This document shows, piece by piece, positions 1 through 6,027 of a stretch of DNA of 6,027 nucleotides. The notes under the pieces are model-generated. The model saw only the letters and a list, made by a program, of their open reading frames with translations, was not told where the DNA came from and searched no databases. Where the stretch lies: positions 1-6,027 of the forward strand of contig CAINGG010000224.1 in the NCBI GenBank assembly GCA_903848435.1, read 5' to 3'. Each line of letters starts with the position of its first letter. The first letter of the stretch is position 1. This DNA is from an uncultured Actinomycetes bacterium (GTDB lineage Bacteria; Actinomycetota; Actinomycetes; S36-B12). The position numbers were made by a program, and so were the translations under genes.

Positions 1-11
1 CCCGACACGAC

Positions 12-36
12 GTGGCGGGGCCGCACAACCCGCCAC
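12..36 (-). terminator. GC-rich hairpin directly after xylulokinase stop, candidate terminator
   Basis: A perfect 8-bp inverted repeat, GTGGCGGG at 12-19 and CCCGCCAC at 29-36, encloses a 9-nt loop. It begins at the base next to the xylulokinase stop codon (37-39, read on the minus strand). The position suits a terminator for the channel-kinase transcript. On the minus strand no T-run follows the stem, so it is not a classic intrinsic terminator; U-tract-poor stems of this kind have been proposed to act in high-GC actinobacteria. It could instead be a 3'-end stabilising stem. What follows it is outside the window. Confidence 0.45.
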
Positions 37-1422
37 TCAACGCTCGGAGTGCACCTGGGCGAAGGCCTCGGCGTACGCCCGGCGAACCTCGGGCCGGGGG
101 GCCGGGTCGAGCTCGAGCGCCCCGGAACCGGCCCAGGCGGGCGGCTCGGCACTACCCGCGAGGGCCCAGGCCGCCTGGCGCGACGCCCCGTCGGCGACGT
201 ACTCGCCGGGCTCGGGCACGACGACGGGTACGTCGAAGACCGTGGTCGCGATCTGCTGCACGGCGGTATTGGCCGCGGCACCGCCCACGAGCAGGATCCG
301 ACGCGGCATGACGCCCTGCGCTCGGAGCGCATCGACGGCGTCGGCGAGCCCGCACAGCATGCCTTCGACCGATGCGCGCGCGAGGTTGGCCGGCGTCATT
401 GCATCGCGCGTCATGCCCGCGAGCGTGCCTGTCGCATTCGGCAGGTTGGGCGTGCGCTCGCCATCGAGATAGGGCAGCAGCACGAGCCCACCACTGCCAG
501 GCTCAGCCGAGAGCGCGAGCGCGGTGAGGTCGTCGAGGTCAGCGCCGAGCAGCGACGCGGTGGCGGTCAGTACGCGAGCAGCGTTCAACGTGCACACCAG
601 GGGTAGGAACCGACCGGTGGCATCGGCGAAGCCAGCCACCTGTCCGGAGGGATCGGCCGTGGGGATGTCGGATACCGCGAACGCGGTGCCGGAGGTGCCC
701 AAGGACACCACGACATCCCCTGGCCGGGCCCCGACGCCCAGGGCCGCCCCCATGTTGTCGCCGGTACCTGGCGAGAGCGCGATCCCCGCGGCCGTCTCGC
801 CGACGATCTCGTGGGGGCTGGCCACGCGTGGCACGTCGAAGGCCCGGCCGAAGGCCAACTCGATGAGATCGGGCCGGTAGCCGCCCGCGGCAGGCGACCA
901 GTAGCCCGTGCCGGAGACATCGCCGCGGTCGGTGGTCGCCTCCGCGGGGCATCCGGCGAGCTTCCACGTCAGCCAGTCGTGCGGCAGCAGCACGCGCGAG
1001 ACGCGTGCGGCCAACTCCGGCTCGTTGCGCGCGAGCCAGCGCACCTTCGACACCGTGAACGACGCGACGGGCACGCTGCCAACCGCCTGCGCCCAGCCCT
1101 GCGGTCCGCCCCACTCGGCCACCAGGTCGGCGGCATCGCCGGCCGATCGCGTGTCGTTCCACAGCAGCGCCGGCCGCACGATCTCGCCCGCGTCGTCGAG
1201 GGTCACCATGCCGTGCTGCTGCGCGGCGACACCCATGGCTGCCACGCCATCGAGCACGCCGTCCATGGCCTGCTGCAGCGCCGCCCACCAGTGGTCGGGA
1301 TGCACCTCGGTGCCGTCGGGGTGGCTCCCGCGCGCCTCGCGCACCAGGCGCCCCGTCTCGGCCTCGCGGACGACGACCTTGACCGATTGCGTGGAGGAGT
1401 CCACGCCAGCGACGAGGGTCAC
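37..1422 (-). CDS. xylB: Xylulokinase (FGGY carbohydrate kinase)
   Basis: This cytoplasmic enzyme phosphorylates D-xylulose with ATP to D-xylulose 5-phosphate, the entry of xylose into the pentose phosphate pathway. The 461 residues fit the family (E. coli XylB is about 484). The N-terminal FGGY domain begins with the phosphate-binding GVDSSTQS (6-13, D8). It continues with the sugar-site segment AAQQHGM (66-72), then LLWNDTRS (86-93) and VLLPHDW (144-150). The C-terminal domain has GDNMGAALGVG (221-231), with D222 aligning with the catalytic Asp of E. coli XylB. It then has SLGTSG (240-245), LLPYLDGERTP (315-325) and the ADP-side loop LLVGGAAAN (377-385). The motif order and the GERTP and WNDTRS segments favour xylulokinase over glycerol or gluconate kinase. 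The start is GTG, overlapping the channel stop as GTGA, with a GAGGGG ribosome site 5 nt upstream. No xylose isomerase, transporter or regulator gene lies in the window, so the substrate rests on similarity alone. Confidence 0.93.
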   Translation of the reverse strand: MTLVAGVDSSTQSVKVVVREAETGRLVREARGSHPDGTEVHPDHWWAALQQAMDGVLDGVAAMGVAAQQHGMVTLDDAGEIVRPALLWNDTRSAGDAADLVAEWGGPQGWAQAVGSVPVASFTVSKVRWLARNEPELAARVSRVLLPHDWLTWKLAGCPAEATTDRGDVSGTGYWSPAAGGYRPDLIELAFGRAFDVPRVASPHEIVGETAAGIALSPGTGDNMGAALGVGARPGDVVVSLGTSGTAFAVSDIPTADPSGQVAGFADATGRFLPLVCTLNAARVLTATASLLGADLDDLTALALSAEPGSGGLVLLPYLDGERTPNLPNATGTLAGMTRDAMTPANLARASVEGMLCGLADAVDALRAQGVMPRRILLVGGAAANTAVQQIATTVFDVPVVVPEPGEYVADGASRQAAWALAGSAEPPAWAGSGALELDPAPRPEVRRAYAEAFAQVHSER

Positions 1423-2279
1423 GCAGGCCCCTCGCGCGATGCCTCGCTGCGCTGCTGCATCAGGTGCAGGTCGGTCTCGAGCGTCTCCAGCGCCTCCTTG
1501 ATCTCCCGGATGCGCGCCAGAGCGTCGGCCTCGGGGCCGGTTTTGTCCATCGCCTCACGCAGTGCCTCGCGCTCCCGCGCACTCTCCATCGAGCTGATGA
1601 TGATGCCGATCAGCAGGTTGAAGATCACGAAGGCAGCGACGAGGACGTAGCTGACGAAGAAGACCGTGGCCCAGGGCGTCACCGTGAGCGCCTCTTCGAG
1701 GTACGTCGGGAAGTTCTCGAGCGTCAGCAGGATGAAGAGGGTGAGCATCGATCGGGTGATCGTGCCCCAGGAGTTGGGAAGCTCCTCGCCGAACATCGCC
1801 CAACCGACCATCCCGTAGAGGAAAAGGATCAGGACCGTCAGCACGACGATGCTGCCGAGTGGGGGCAGCGAGCGCACGACGGTCGACAGCAGGATCCGCG
1901 CGTCCGGCAGGAAGCGCAGGAGGCGCGCAATTCGAGCCAGGCGGAGCAGTCGCAGGAGCGTCACGTTTTCGCGGACGCCCGGGATCCAGACACCGCCGAT
2001 GATGATGAGGTCGAAGATGTTCCAGCCGTTGCGGAAGAAGTCCTGCGGCCGGCGTCCGTACGACGCGAAGCGCAGGACCAGCTCCACGACGAAGATGCCG
2101 TAGCAGACGTTGTTGAGAATGCTCAGCGTGCTGCCGTAGGACTCCATGACGGCCGGGAACGTCTCCAGGCCCAGCACGATGGCGTTGAAGATGATCACGC
2201 CCGCGATCACCAGGTTGAACGGATCGGAATCCACCAGGCGCGCGAGTCGACCGTCGCGCACCACCGTTTGCTCGGCCAT
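1419..2279 (-). CDS. Voltage-gated cation channel, single-domain six-helix (BacNav-like ion transport protein)
   Basis: This 286-residue inner-membrane protein would form a homotetrameric, voltage-opened cation channel of the ion transport family (PF00520 type). Helices by hydrophobicity are S1 21-40, S2 51-71 (VELVLRF with acidic E66), S3 86-100 (WNIFDLIII with D90), S4 107-125, S5 140-163 and S6 203-230. S4 has arginines at 110, 113, 116, 119 and 122, an exact every-third-residue voltage sensor. The pore loop carries TLENFP (186-191) where NaChBac and NavAb have TLESW; E188 matches the key filter glutamate. S6 ends NLLIGIIISSM, as in bacterial sodium channels. The tail (253-276) is a heptad coiled coil, like the tetramerising tail of NaChBac relatives. 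The absence of the potassium filter GYG argues against Kv; Na+ or Ca2+ selectivity cannot be decided from sequence. The gene is first in a two-gene unit with xylulokinase (4-bp overlap). ATG is preceded by no clear Shine-Dalgarno site but by a TAGCAT box, fitting leaderless translation. Confidence 0.9.
   Translation of the reverse strand: MAEQTVVRDGRLARLVDSDPFNLVIAGVIIFNAIVLGLETFPAVMESYGSTLSILNNVCYGIFVVELVLRFASYGRRPQDFFRNGWNIFDLIIIGGVWIPGVRENVTLLRLLRLARIARLLRFLPDARILLSTVVRSLPPLGSIVVLTVLILFLYGMVGWAMFGEELPNSWGTITRSMLTLFILLTLENFPTYLEEALTVTPWATVFFVSYVLVAAFVIFNLLIGIIISSMESAREREALREAMDKTGPEADALARIREIKEALETLETDLHLMQQRSEASREGPA
1428..1433 (-). promoter_or_regulatory. Ribosome binding site of xylulokinase gene
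   Basis: On the minus strand GAGGGG lies 5 nt before the GTG at 1422, inside the last codons of the channel gene. It supports GTG as the true start and suggests that ribosomes finishing the channel can re-initiate on the kinase. Confidence 0.7.
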
Positions 2280-2285
2280 CCGTCG

Positions 2286-2291
2286 ATGCTA
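2286..2291 (-). promoter_or_regulatory. Candidate leaderless -10 box for channel-xylulokinase operon
   Basis: Minus-strand TAGCAT fits TANNNT and ends 6 nt before the ATG at 2279, so transcription would start at or next to the A of the ATG. The lack of a Shine-Dalgarno motif in the 20 bases upstream agrees with a leaderless mRNA, which is common in actinobacteria. No convincing -35 hexamer is visible at the usual spacing, so this remains tentative. Confidence 0.4.
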
Positions 2292-2342
2292 CGGGTCAGC
2301 CCCACGGCCCCTCACGGGATTCGCCAAGGGCCTCATCGGGCC

Positions 2343-2375
2343 GGAGCGCTCGGGATACGGTGGAGCGCTATCCCG
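2343..2375 (+). promoter_or_regulatory. Overlapping dyad and direct repeat before the protease gene, candidate operator/promoter
   Basis: CGGGATA (2351-2357) and TATCCCG (2369-2375) form a perfect 7-bp inverted repeat with an 11-nt spacer. Interlaced with it is an 8-bp direct repeat GGAGCGCT (2343-2350 and 2362-2369), start-to-start 19 bp. A possible -10 box TACGGT (2356-2361) overlaps the left arm; no good -35 is seen. A further CGGGAT lies at 2315-2320. The arrangement, 18 bp before the start codon and just ahead of the ribosome site, could be a repressor site or a 5' leader hairpin controlling the protease. It is a structural observation only; the binding protein is unknown. Confidence 0.35.
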
Positions 2376-2383
2376 TCTGGCCC

Positions 2384-2389
2384 GGAGGG
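2384..2389 (+). promoter_or_regulatory. Ribosome binding site deciding the protease start
   Basis: GGAGGG ends 4 nt before the ATG at 2394. The reading frame stays open about 930 nt further upstream, across the channel gene in antisense, so this site together with the signal peptide that begins at this ATG fixes the real start. Confidence 0.8.
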
Positions 2390-2393
2390 ACCC

Positions 2394-5300
2394 ATGACCA
2401 CTCGTCGCACCCTTGCCGCCGCTGCGGCCACATCCCTGGCCGTCGCCCTCCTGGGCATGCCCGGAGCCCTCGCCGCCGGCGAGCGCATCGGCGTCGACGC
2501 CACGATCCCGGAGGCCCTGTTTCAGGAGTCAGGGCCGGTTTCCGTGATGATCGAGCTCGACGCCCTGCCGGGGGCCAAGGCCTATGCGGCGACATCGGGC
2601 AAGGTGGCCCGCGCTGTCGCCACGCGCGCGGCCATCTCCCGGGTCACCCGGCTCCAGGCGTCGGTGCGAGCCCAGCTGGCCAGCCCCGCCACTCGTGCCC
2701 AGGTGCTCTTCGAGACCGCCAATGCCTACGCCGGCATCGCCGTACGCACCGATCGATCACGCCTGGAGGCGATCGCCGCACTGCCGGGCGTCAAGGCCGT
2801 GCATCGGCTCGTGCCCAAGAGCCGTGACAACTTCATCGCGGTTCCGCTCATCCAGGCGCCCGCCGTGTGGGTCGACGCGGGCTTCACCGGCAAGGGCGTC
2901 ACTGTCGGCATCATCGACACAGGCATCGACTACACCCACGCGGACTTCGGCGGGCCGGGCACCGTCGCGGCATATGAGGCGGCGCTCGCGGCCAAGCAGG
3001 CTGGCAGCTCCCCCGACTACCCCGATCCGGCCAAGGTGGCCGGCGGCTACGACTTCGCCGGCAACGCCTATGACGCCGCGAACCCGGACAAGGCCGTTCC
3101 CCTGCCCGACGACAACCCCCTCGACTGCGGTGGGCACGGCACGCACGTGGCCGGCACCACGGGCGGCTATGGCGTCGCCGCCAACGGCTCGACGTACCGA
3201 GGCCCCTGGAATGCCAGCACGCCCTTCGACACGATGGATATCGGCCCGGGGGTCGCACCGGAAGCCGAGCTTTATGCCATCAAGATCTTCGGCTGCGAAG
3301 GCTCGACCAACCTCGTCGTGGAGGCCCTGGACTGGGCGCTGGACCCCAATGGCGACGGCGACTTCTCCGACCACCTCGACGTCGTCAACATGTCACTGGG
3401 CTCCGAGTTCGGCTCTCCCGAGGATCCTGACTCCGTCGCCAGTGACAACACGGTGGAGGCAGGGGTGGCTGTCATCGCGTCAGCCGGCAACTCAGGCGAT
3501 ATCTACGAGATCACCGGCTCGCCCGGGGCCAGCAAGAGGGCCCTGTCGGTTGCCGCATCCGAGGACCGCGGCCAGATCGTCGATGGCTTCACCGCGCGGA
3601 TCGGATCCGCCAGCGCCGTCGAATACCCGGCACTTCTCTCGGAGGCCTTCGCCTGGACATCCGGAGTCAGCAACGCGTCGGTGGCAAAGGTGGGCGACTG
3701 GGCGGCAGCGCCGAGCGAGAGCAACAACTCCGATGGCTGCAGCACCTTCAGCGCGGCCGATGCCGCCAAGGTCGCGGGCAAGGTCGCCCTGCTCATGTGG
3801 GACAGCAATGACGTCCAGCGGCGGTGCGGGTCGGCGGGACGCTCCGCCAACGCATTCGCCGCTGGTGCGACTGGCGCCATCCTGGGCTCCGACCAGGTGA
3901 TGTTCTCGGTAGGAATTACCGGAAGCGCCGACATCCCGGTGATCTTGTCCAACGCCACGGGGACCACGGCACTCGTCGCGGCACTGGATGCGGGCACGGC
4001 GGTGACAGCCACGCTCAACGCCGACCTGCGCAATTCCGTGCGCGTCATCGTGCCCGTCGGGCCCACGGATCCCACCGACACGCTGACGTCGTTCACCTCG
4101 CGTGGCACGTCGATCGCCGGCAACGTCAAGCCCGACGTGTCAGCACCCGGATCCACCATCTTCTCGGCCGCTTCGGGCACGGGCAATGAGGGCGTGTCGC
4201 TGAGCGGTACGTCGATGGCCGCCCCCGCGACCGCGGGCGTGGCCGCACTCGTGCGCCAGGCGCATCCCACGTGGTCCCCTGACGACGTCAAGGCCGCGAT
4301 CATGAACACCGCGGACCATGACCTGTTCTTGGATCCCGGCAAGACAGGGCCTCGTTACGACGTACTTCGTGCCGGTGCGGGCCGGGTTGACGCGAAAGAG
4401 GCCGTACGCAGCCAGGCCGTCGCCTACGTCACCGACGACGCCGGTGCGGTCAGCGTCTCGTTCGGCGTCATGAACGTCTCCGGTGCGACTCGCGTATCCA
4501 AGACGGTGCGGATCGCGGACAAGCGCACCGGCGGCAGCCCGGTCACCTACCGACTCGCCCTCGATCCCATCAACACGCTCGCGGGTGCGGCGTACTCCGT
4601 CTCGCCGTCCTCCGTGACCGTCTCGCCCGGCGGGAGCAAGGACGTCACGGTGACGCTGGCGGTCGATCCCGCCAAGCTCGTCCACAAGGCCGATCCCACG
4701 ATCACCCTGGACCCCATGGGTGACGGCGTGATGCGCGACTTCCTCACCGACGTCAGCGCGCAGCTGAAGGCGACGCCGTCGGATGCGAGCCCCACCTTGC
4801 GCGTGGCGGTCTTCGCCGCTCCGCGTCCTGCCTCGAGCATCTCGGGCGGCTCCAGTGTCAGCGTGTCCGGATCGGGGAAGCTGCTCAAGGGCACGCTCAC
4901 CCTCGCTGGCCGGGGTGTCAGCAACTCCGGGGCCGAGGGATACGAGAAGGAGATATCGCGCATCTCCGCGCTGCAGCTCGTGGCGGAGAGCGCACAACTC
5001 CCGCCGTGCGAGCCTGGGATCTCGACCGGGTGCGTCTCGACCGAGGACCAGGCCGCCGCCGACCTGCGCTACGTCGGCTTCACCTCCGATGCCCGAACGA
5101 AGAAGAACCCGTTGTCCGCCGAGGACGGAGCCATGGCCTACCTCGGGGTCGCGTCGTGGAAGCCGTGGCGGACGGCGTCGGATATCGCGACCTTCGCCTT
5201 CTACCTGGACTTCAACAGCGACGGCACACCCGAGCTCATCATGGTCAACAGCCGCCTTCCGGAAACCGACATCTTCACCACGGTCGCGATCAGCGTGCGC

Positions 5301-5753
5301 CCCCAGGACCCGTTCAACCTGATCGACCAACAGCTCATCAACAACGTCGCAGGCAACAAGGACACGGCCAAGATGCACTCGACCGTGATGACGCTGCCGC
5401 TCTCCCTGGCCGCACTCGCGAACCCGACGGATGCCGACGGCAACCCCGTGGATCCCTTCATCACGCCTGGCAATACGCGGTTCTCGTACTGGGTGGAGGC
5501 CTATGACCGGGCCAGCGACATCGTCGACGTCATCGGGCACCCGCGCCTGCCCCTGCGCGCCGACCTTGCCGCCCCCGCGCTGACCGCGTTCGACAGTGCG
5601 GCGACCATGCCGGCACGCGCTCTGCCCGGGCGCACGATGACGGTGACCATGGATCCGGCGACGGCGGGTGACAACCCGCGTCTGCTCCTGCTCCATCACC
5701 TCAACGTGCTCGCGCGCAAGGCTCAGGTCGTGCCGGTGACCACCGGGCGCTGA
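2394..5753 (+). CDS. Secreted subtilisin-like serine protease (S8) with PA domain and long C-terminal region
   Basis: This 1119-residue exported endopeptidase probably degrades extracellular protein. A signal peptide (TTRR, hydrophobic 7-24, likely cleavage after ALA at 25-27) is followed by an I9-like propeptide (about 48-140) that should chaperone and inhibit folding enzyme. The S8 domain (about 160-670) has catalytic D175 in GIIDTGID, H248 in GGHGTHVAGT, S607 in LSGTSMAAP and oxyanion-hole N366 in SAGNSG. DPNGDGDFSD (317-326) resembles a calcium loop. A PA domain (about 405-545) is inserted between His and Ser blocks, as in Vpr-type and lactocepin-type subtilases. Residues 676-770 look like an Fn3/Ig-type beta sandwich (VSPSSVTVSPGGSKDVTV). 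A Ser/Gly linker (813-828) leads to an unassigned region (830-1119) with YLDFNSDGTPE at 937-947. Six cysteines (245, 301, 449, 478, 872, 880) could make three disulfides. There is no LPXTG motif or C-terminal membrane helix, so it is probably released. The divergent channel operon lies 114 bp away; substrate and regulation are unknown. Confidence 0.95.
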   Translation: MTTRRTLAAAAATSLAVALLGMPGALAAGERIGVDATIPEALFQESGPVSVMIELDALPGAKAYAATSGKVARAVATRAAISRVTRLQASVRAQLASPATRAQVLFETANAYAGIAVRTDRSRLEAIAALPGVKAVHRLVPKSRDNFIAVPLIQAPAVWVDAGFTGKGVTVGIIDTGIDYTHADFGGPGTVAAYEAALAAKQAGSSPDYPDPAKVAGGYDFAGNAYDAANPDKAVPLPDDNPLDCGGHGTHVAGTTGGYGVAANGSTYRGPWNASTPFDTMDIGPGVAPEAELYAIKIFGCEGSTNLVVEALDWALDPNGDGDFSDHLDVVNMSLGSEFGSPEDPDSVASDNTVEAGVAVIASAGNSGDIYEITGSPGASKRALSVAASEDRGQIVDGFTARIGSASAVEYPALLSEAFAWTSGVSNASVAKVGDWAAAPSESNNSDGCSTFSAADAAKVAGKVALLMWDSNDVQRRCGSAGRSANAFAAGATGAILGSDQVMFSVGITGSADIPVILSNATGTTALVAALDAGTAVTATLNADLRNSVRVIVPVGPTDPTDTLTSFTSRGTSIAGNVKPDVSAPGSTIFSAASGTGNEGVSLSGTSMAAPATAGVAALVRQAHPTWSPDDVKAAIMNTADHDLFLDPGKTGPRYDVLRAGAGRVDAKEAVRSQAVAYVTDDAGAVSVSFGVMNVSGATRVSKTVRIADKRTGGSPVTYRLALDPINTLAGAAYSVSPSSVTVSPGGSKDVTVTLAVDPAKLVHKADPTITLDPMGDGVMRDFLTDVSAQLKATPSDASPTLRVAVFAAPRPASSISGGSSVSVSGSGKLLKGTLTLAGRGVSNSGAEGYEKEISRISALQLVAESAQLPPCEPGISTGCVSTEDQAAADLRYVGFTSDARTKKNPLSAEDGAMAYLGVASWKPWRTASDIATFAFYLDFNSDGTPELIMVNSRLPETDIFTTVAISVRPQDPFNLIDQQLINNVAGNKDTAKMHSTVMTLPLSLAALANPTDADGNPVDPFITPGNTRFSYWVEAYDRASDIVDVIGHPRLPLRADLAAPALTAFDSAATMPARALPGRTMTVTMDPATAGDNPRLLLLHHLNVLARKAQVVPVTTGR

Positions 5754-5756
5754 CGA

Positions 5757-6027
5757 CTACAGCCACTTGCCGTAGAGCAGCGCCTCGGGAGGGGTGTATT
5801 CGATCGCGGCCGACATGCCGGCGAACTGGCCGGTGATCGCGCGCGCCCAGGCGCCGGCCTTGGGCACCAGGGTGCGCTCGGCTGTCTGCATCCGGTCGCG
5901 CACGAGCAGCACGCCCATGTCCGCGCCCGGATAGCGGTATTCATTGACGCCGTAGACGCGAAGGTAGAACGCCTCGTCGGTGCTCGTCACGTTGTGCCAG
6001 TCGGTCTCCATGCGCACGAAGCTGATC
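5757..6027 (-). CDS. C-terminal part of an unrecognised protein (5' end outside window)
   Basis: An open frame enters from the right edge and ends at TAG (5757-5759), leaving about 90 codons. I do not recognise the family. The frame looks truly coding: codons strongly prefer G or C at the third position (for example the final GGC AAG TGG CTG), and the peptide is a balanced mix of aromatic, charged and hydrophobic residues without long Arg or Pro runs. Visible segments include FYLRVYGVNEYRYPGADMG, a short hydrophobic strand GVLLVRDRM and the C-terminal end ALLYGKWL. No membrane helix or signal is seen in this part. A GTG at 6015-6017 could be read as a start, but the frame continues upstream to the edge with no visible ribosome site in the 10 bases available, so it is treated as partial. 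It converges on the protease gene with a 3-bp gap. Confidence 0.7.
   Translation of the reverse strand, partial: ISFVRMETDWHNVTSTDEAFYLRVYGVNEYRYPGADMGVLLVRDRMQTAERTLVPKAGAWARAITGQFAGMSAAIEYTPPEALLYGKWL

Noticed and set aside
811..1650. 279-codon plus-strand frame antisense to xylulokinase and channel
   Set aside because: It crosses two convincing minus-strand genes and has shadow-type composition rich in Arg, His and Ala.
2315..2320. Third CGGGAT copy, considered as part of an extended operator
   Set aside because: A single 6-mer 36 bp from the dyad in GC-rich DNA is weak evidence; it is mentioned but not made a separate site.
1464..2393. Upstream extension of the protease frame by about 310 codons
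   Set aside because: It is antisense to the channel gene, whose product has a complete channel fold. The translated extension is low-complexity, rich in charged residues, His and Gln, and it would bury the signal peptide that begins at 2394 with its own ribosome site.
2584..3900. 438-codon plus-strand frame overlapping the protease catalytic domain
   Set aside because: The product is almost wholly Arg, Pro, Ser, Ala and Thr, typical of an out-of-frame reading in high-GC DNA.
4140..5699. 519-codon open frame on the minus strand under the protease gene
   Set aside because: It is a GC-rich shadow: the product is dominated by Arg, Gly, Val, Asp and His with no domain or sensible hydrophobic pattern, while the plus-strand frame is a coherent protease.
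5733..5746. CCGGT-GACC-ACCGG hairpin just before the protease stop, considered as a terminator
   Set aside because: The stem is only 5 bp, lies within the last codons and has no T-run after it; such short palindromes are common in sequence this GC-rich.
5723..5944. 73-codon minus-strand frame overlapping the end of the protease
   Set aside because: It competes with the frame ending at 5757, which has better codon use and residue mix; this one is rich in Arg, Pro, Ser and Cys and overlaps the protease end.

Overview
The window is very GC-rich DNA with strong G/C preference at third codon positions. It carries three complete protein genes and one that runs off the right edge. The likely source is a high-GC Gram-positive bacterium, most probably an actinomycetote. 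The xylulokinase has the GVDSSTQS start and QQHG motif I associate with actinobacterial XylB. The protease is a long secreted subtilase, the intergenic gaps are short, and one candidate promoter would give a leaderless transcript. A GC-rich member of another phylum, such as Chloroflexota, cannot be excluded from this much sequence.

Layout from left to right: a GC-rich hairpin (12-36) lies just past the end of a minus-strand xylulokinase gene (37-1422). Upstream of it, and overlapping it by four bases, is a minus-strand gene for a six-helix voltage-gated cation channel (1419-2279). These two genes almost certainly form one transcript read leftward, with the channel first. A 114-bp divergent intergenic region (2280-2393) follows, holding a candidate leaderless promoter for the channel and a compact dyad plus direct repeat in front of the rightward gene. 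That gene (2394-5753) encodes a 1119-residue secreted S8 serine protease with an I9-type propeptide, an inserted PA domain, a beta-sandwich region and a C-terminal region I cannot assign. Only three bases after its stop, a convergent minus-strand gene ends; only its last ~90 codons lie in the window and I do not recognise its family.

Functionally, the kinase feeds D-xylulose into the pentose phosphate pathway, the channel lets cations across the membrane in response to voltage, and the protease digests protein outside the cell. No shared pathway is obvious. The least expected feature is the tight coupling of the channel gene to a sugar kinase gene. I see no CRISPR array, RNA gene, insertion sequence, phage gene or toxin-antitoxin pair, and no clear sign of a new multi-gene system. 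The points most worth checking are the channel's non-standard selectivity filter, the dyad before the protease and the protease's unassigned C-terminal part.
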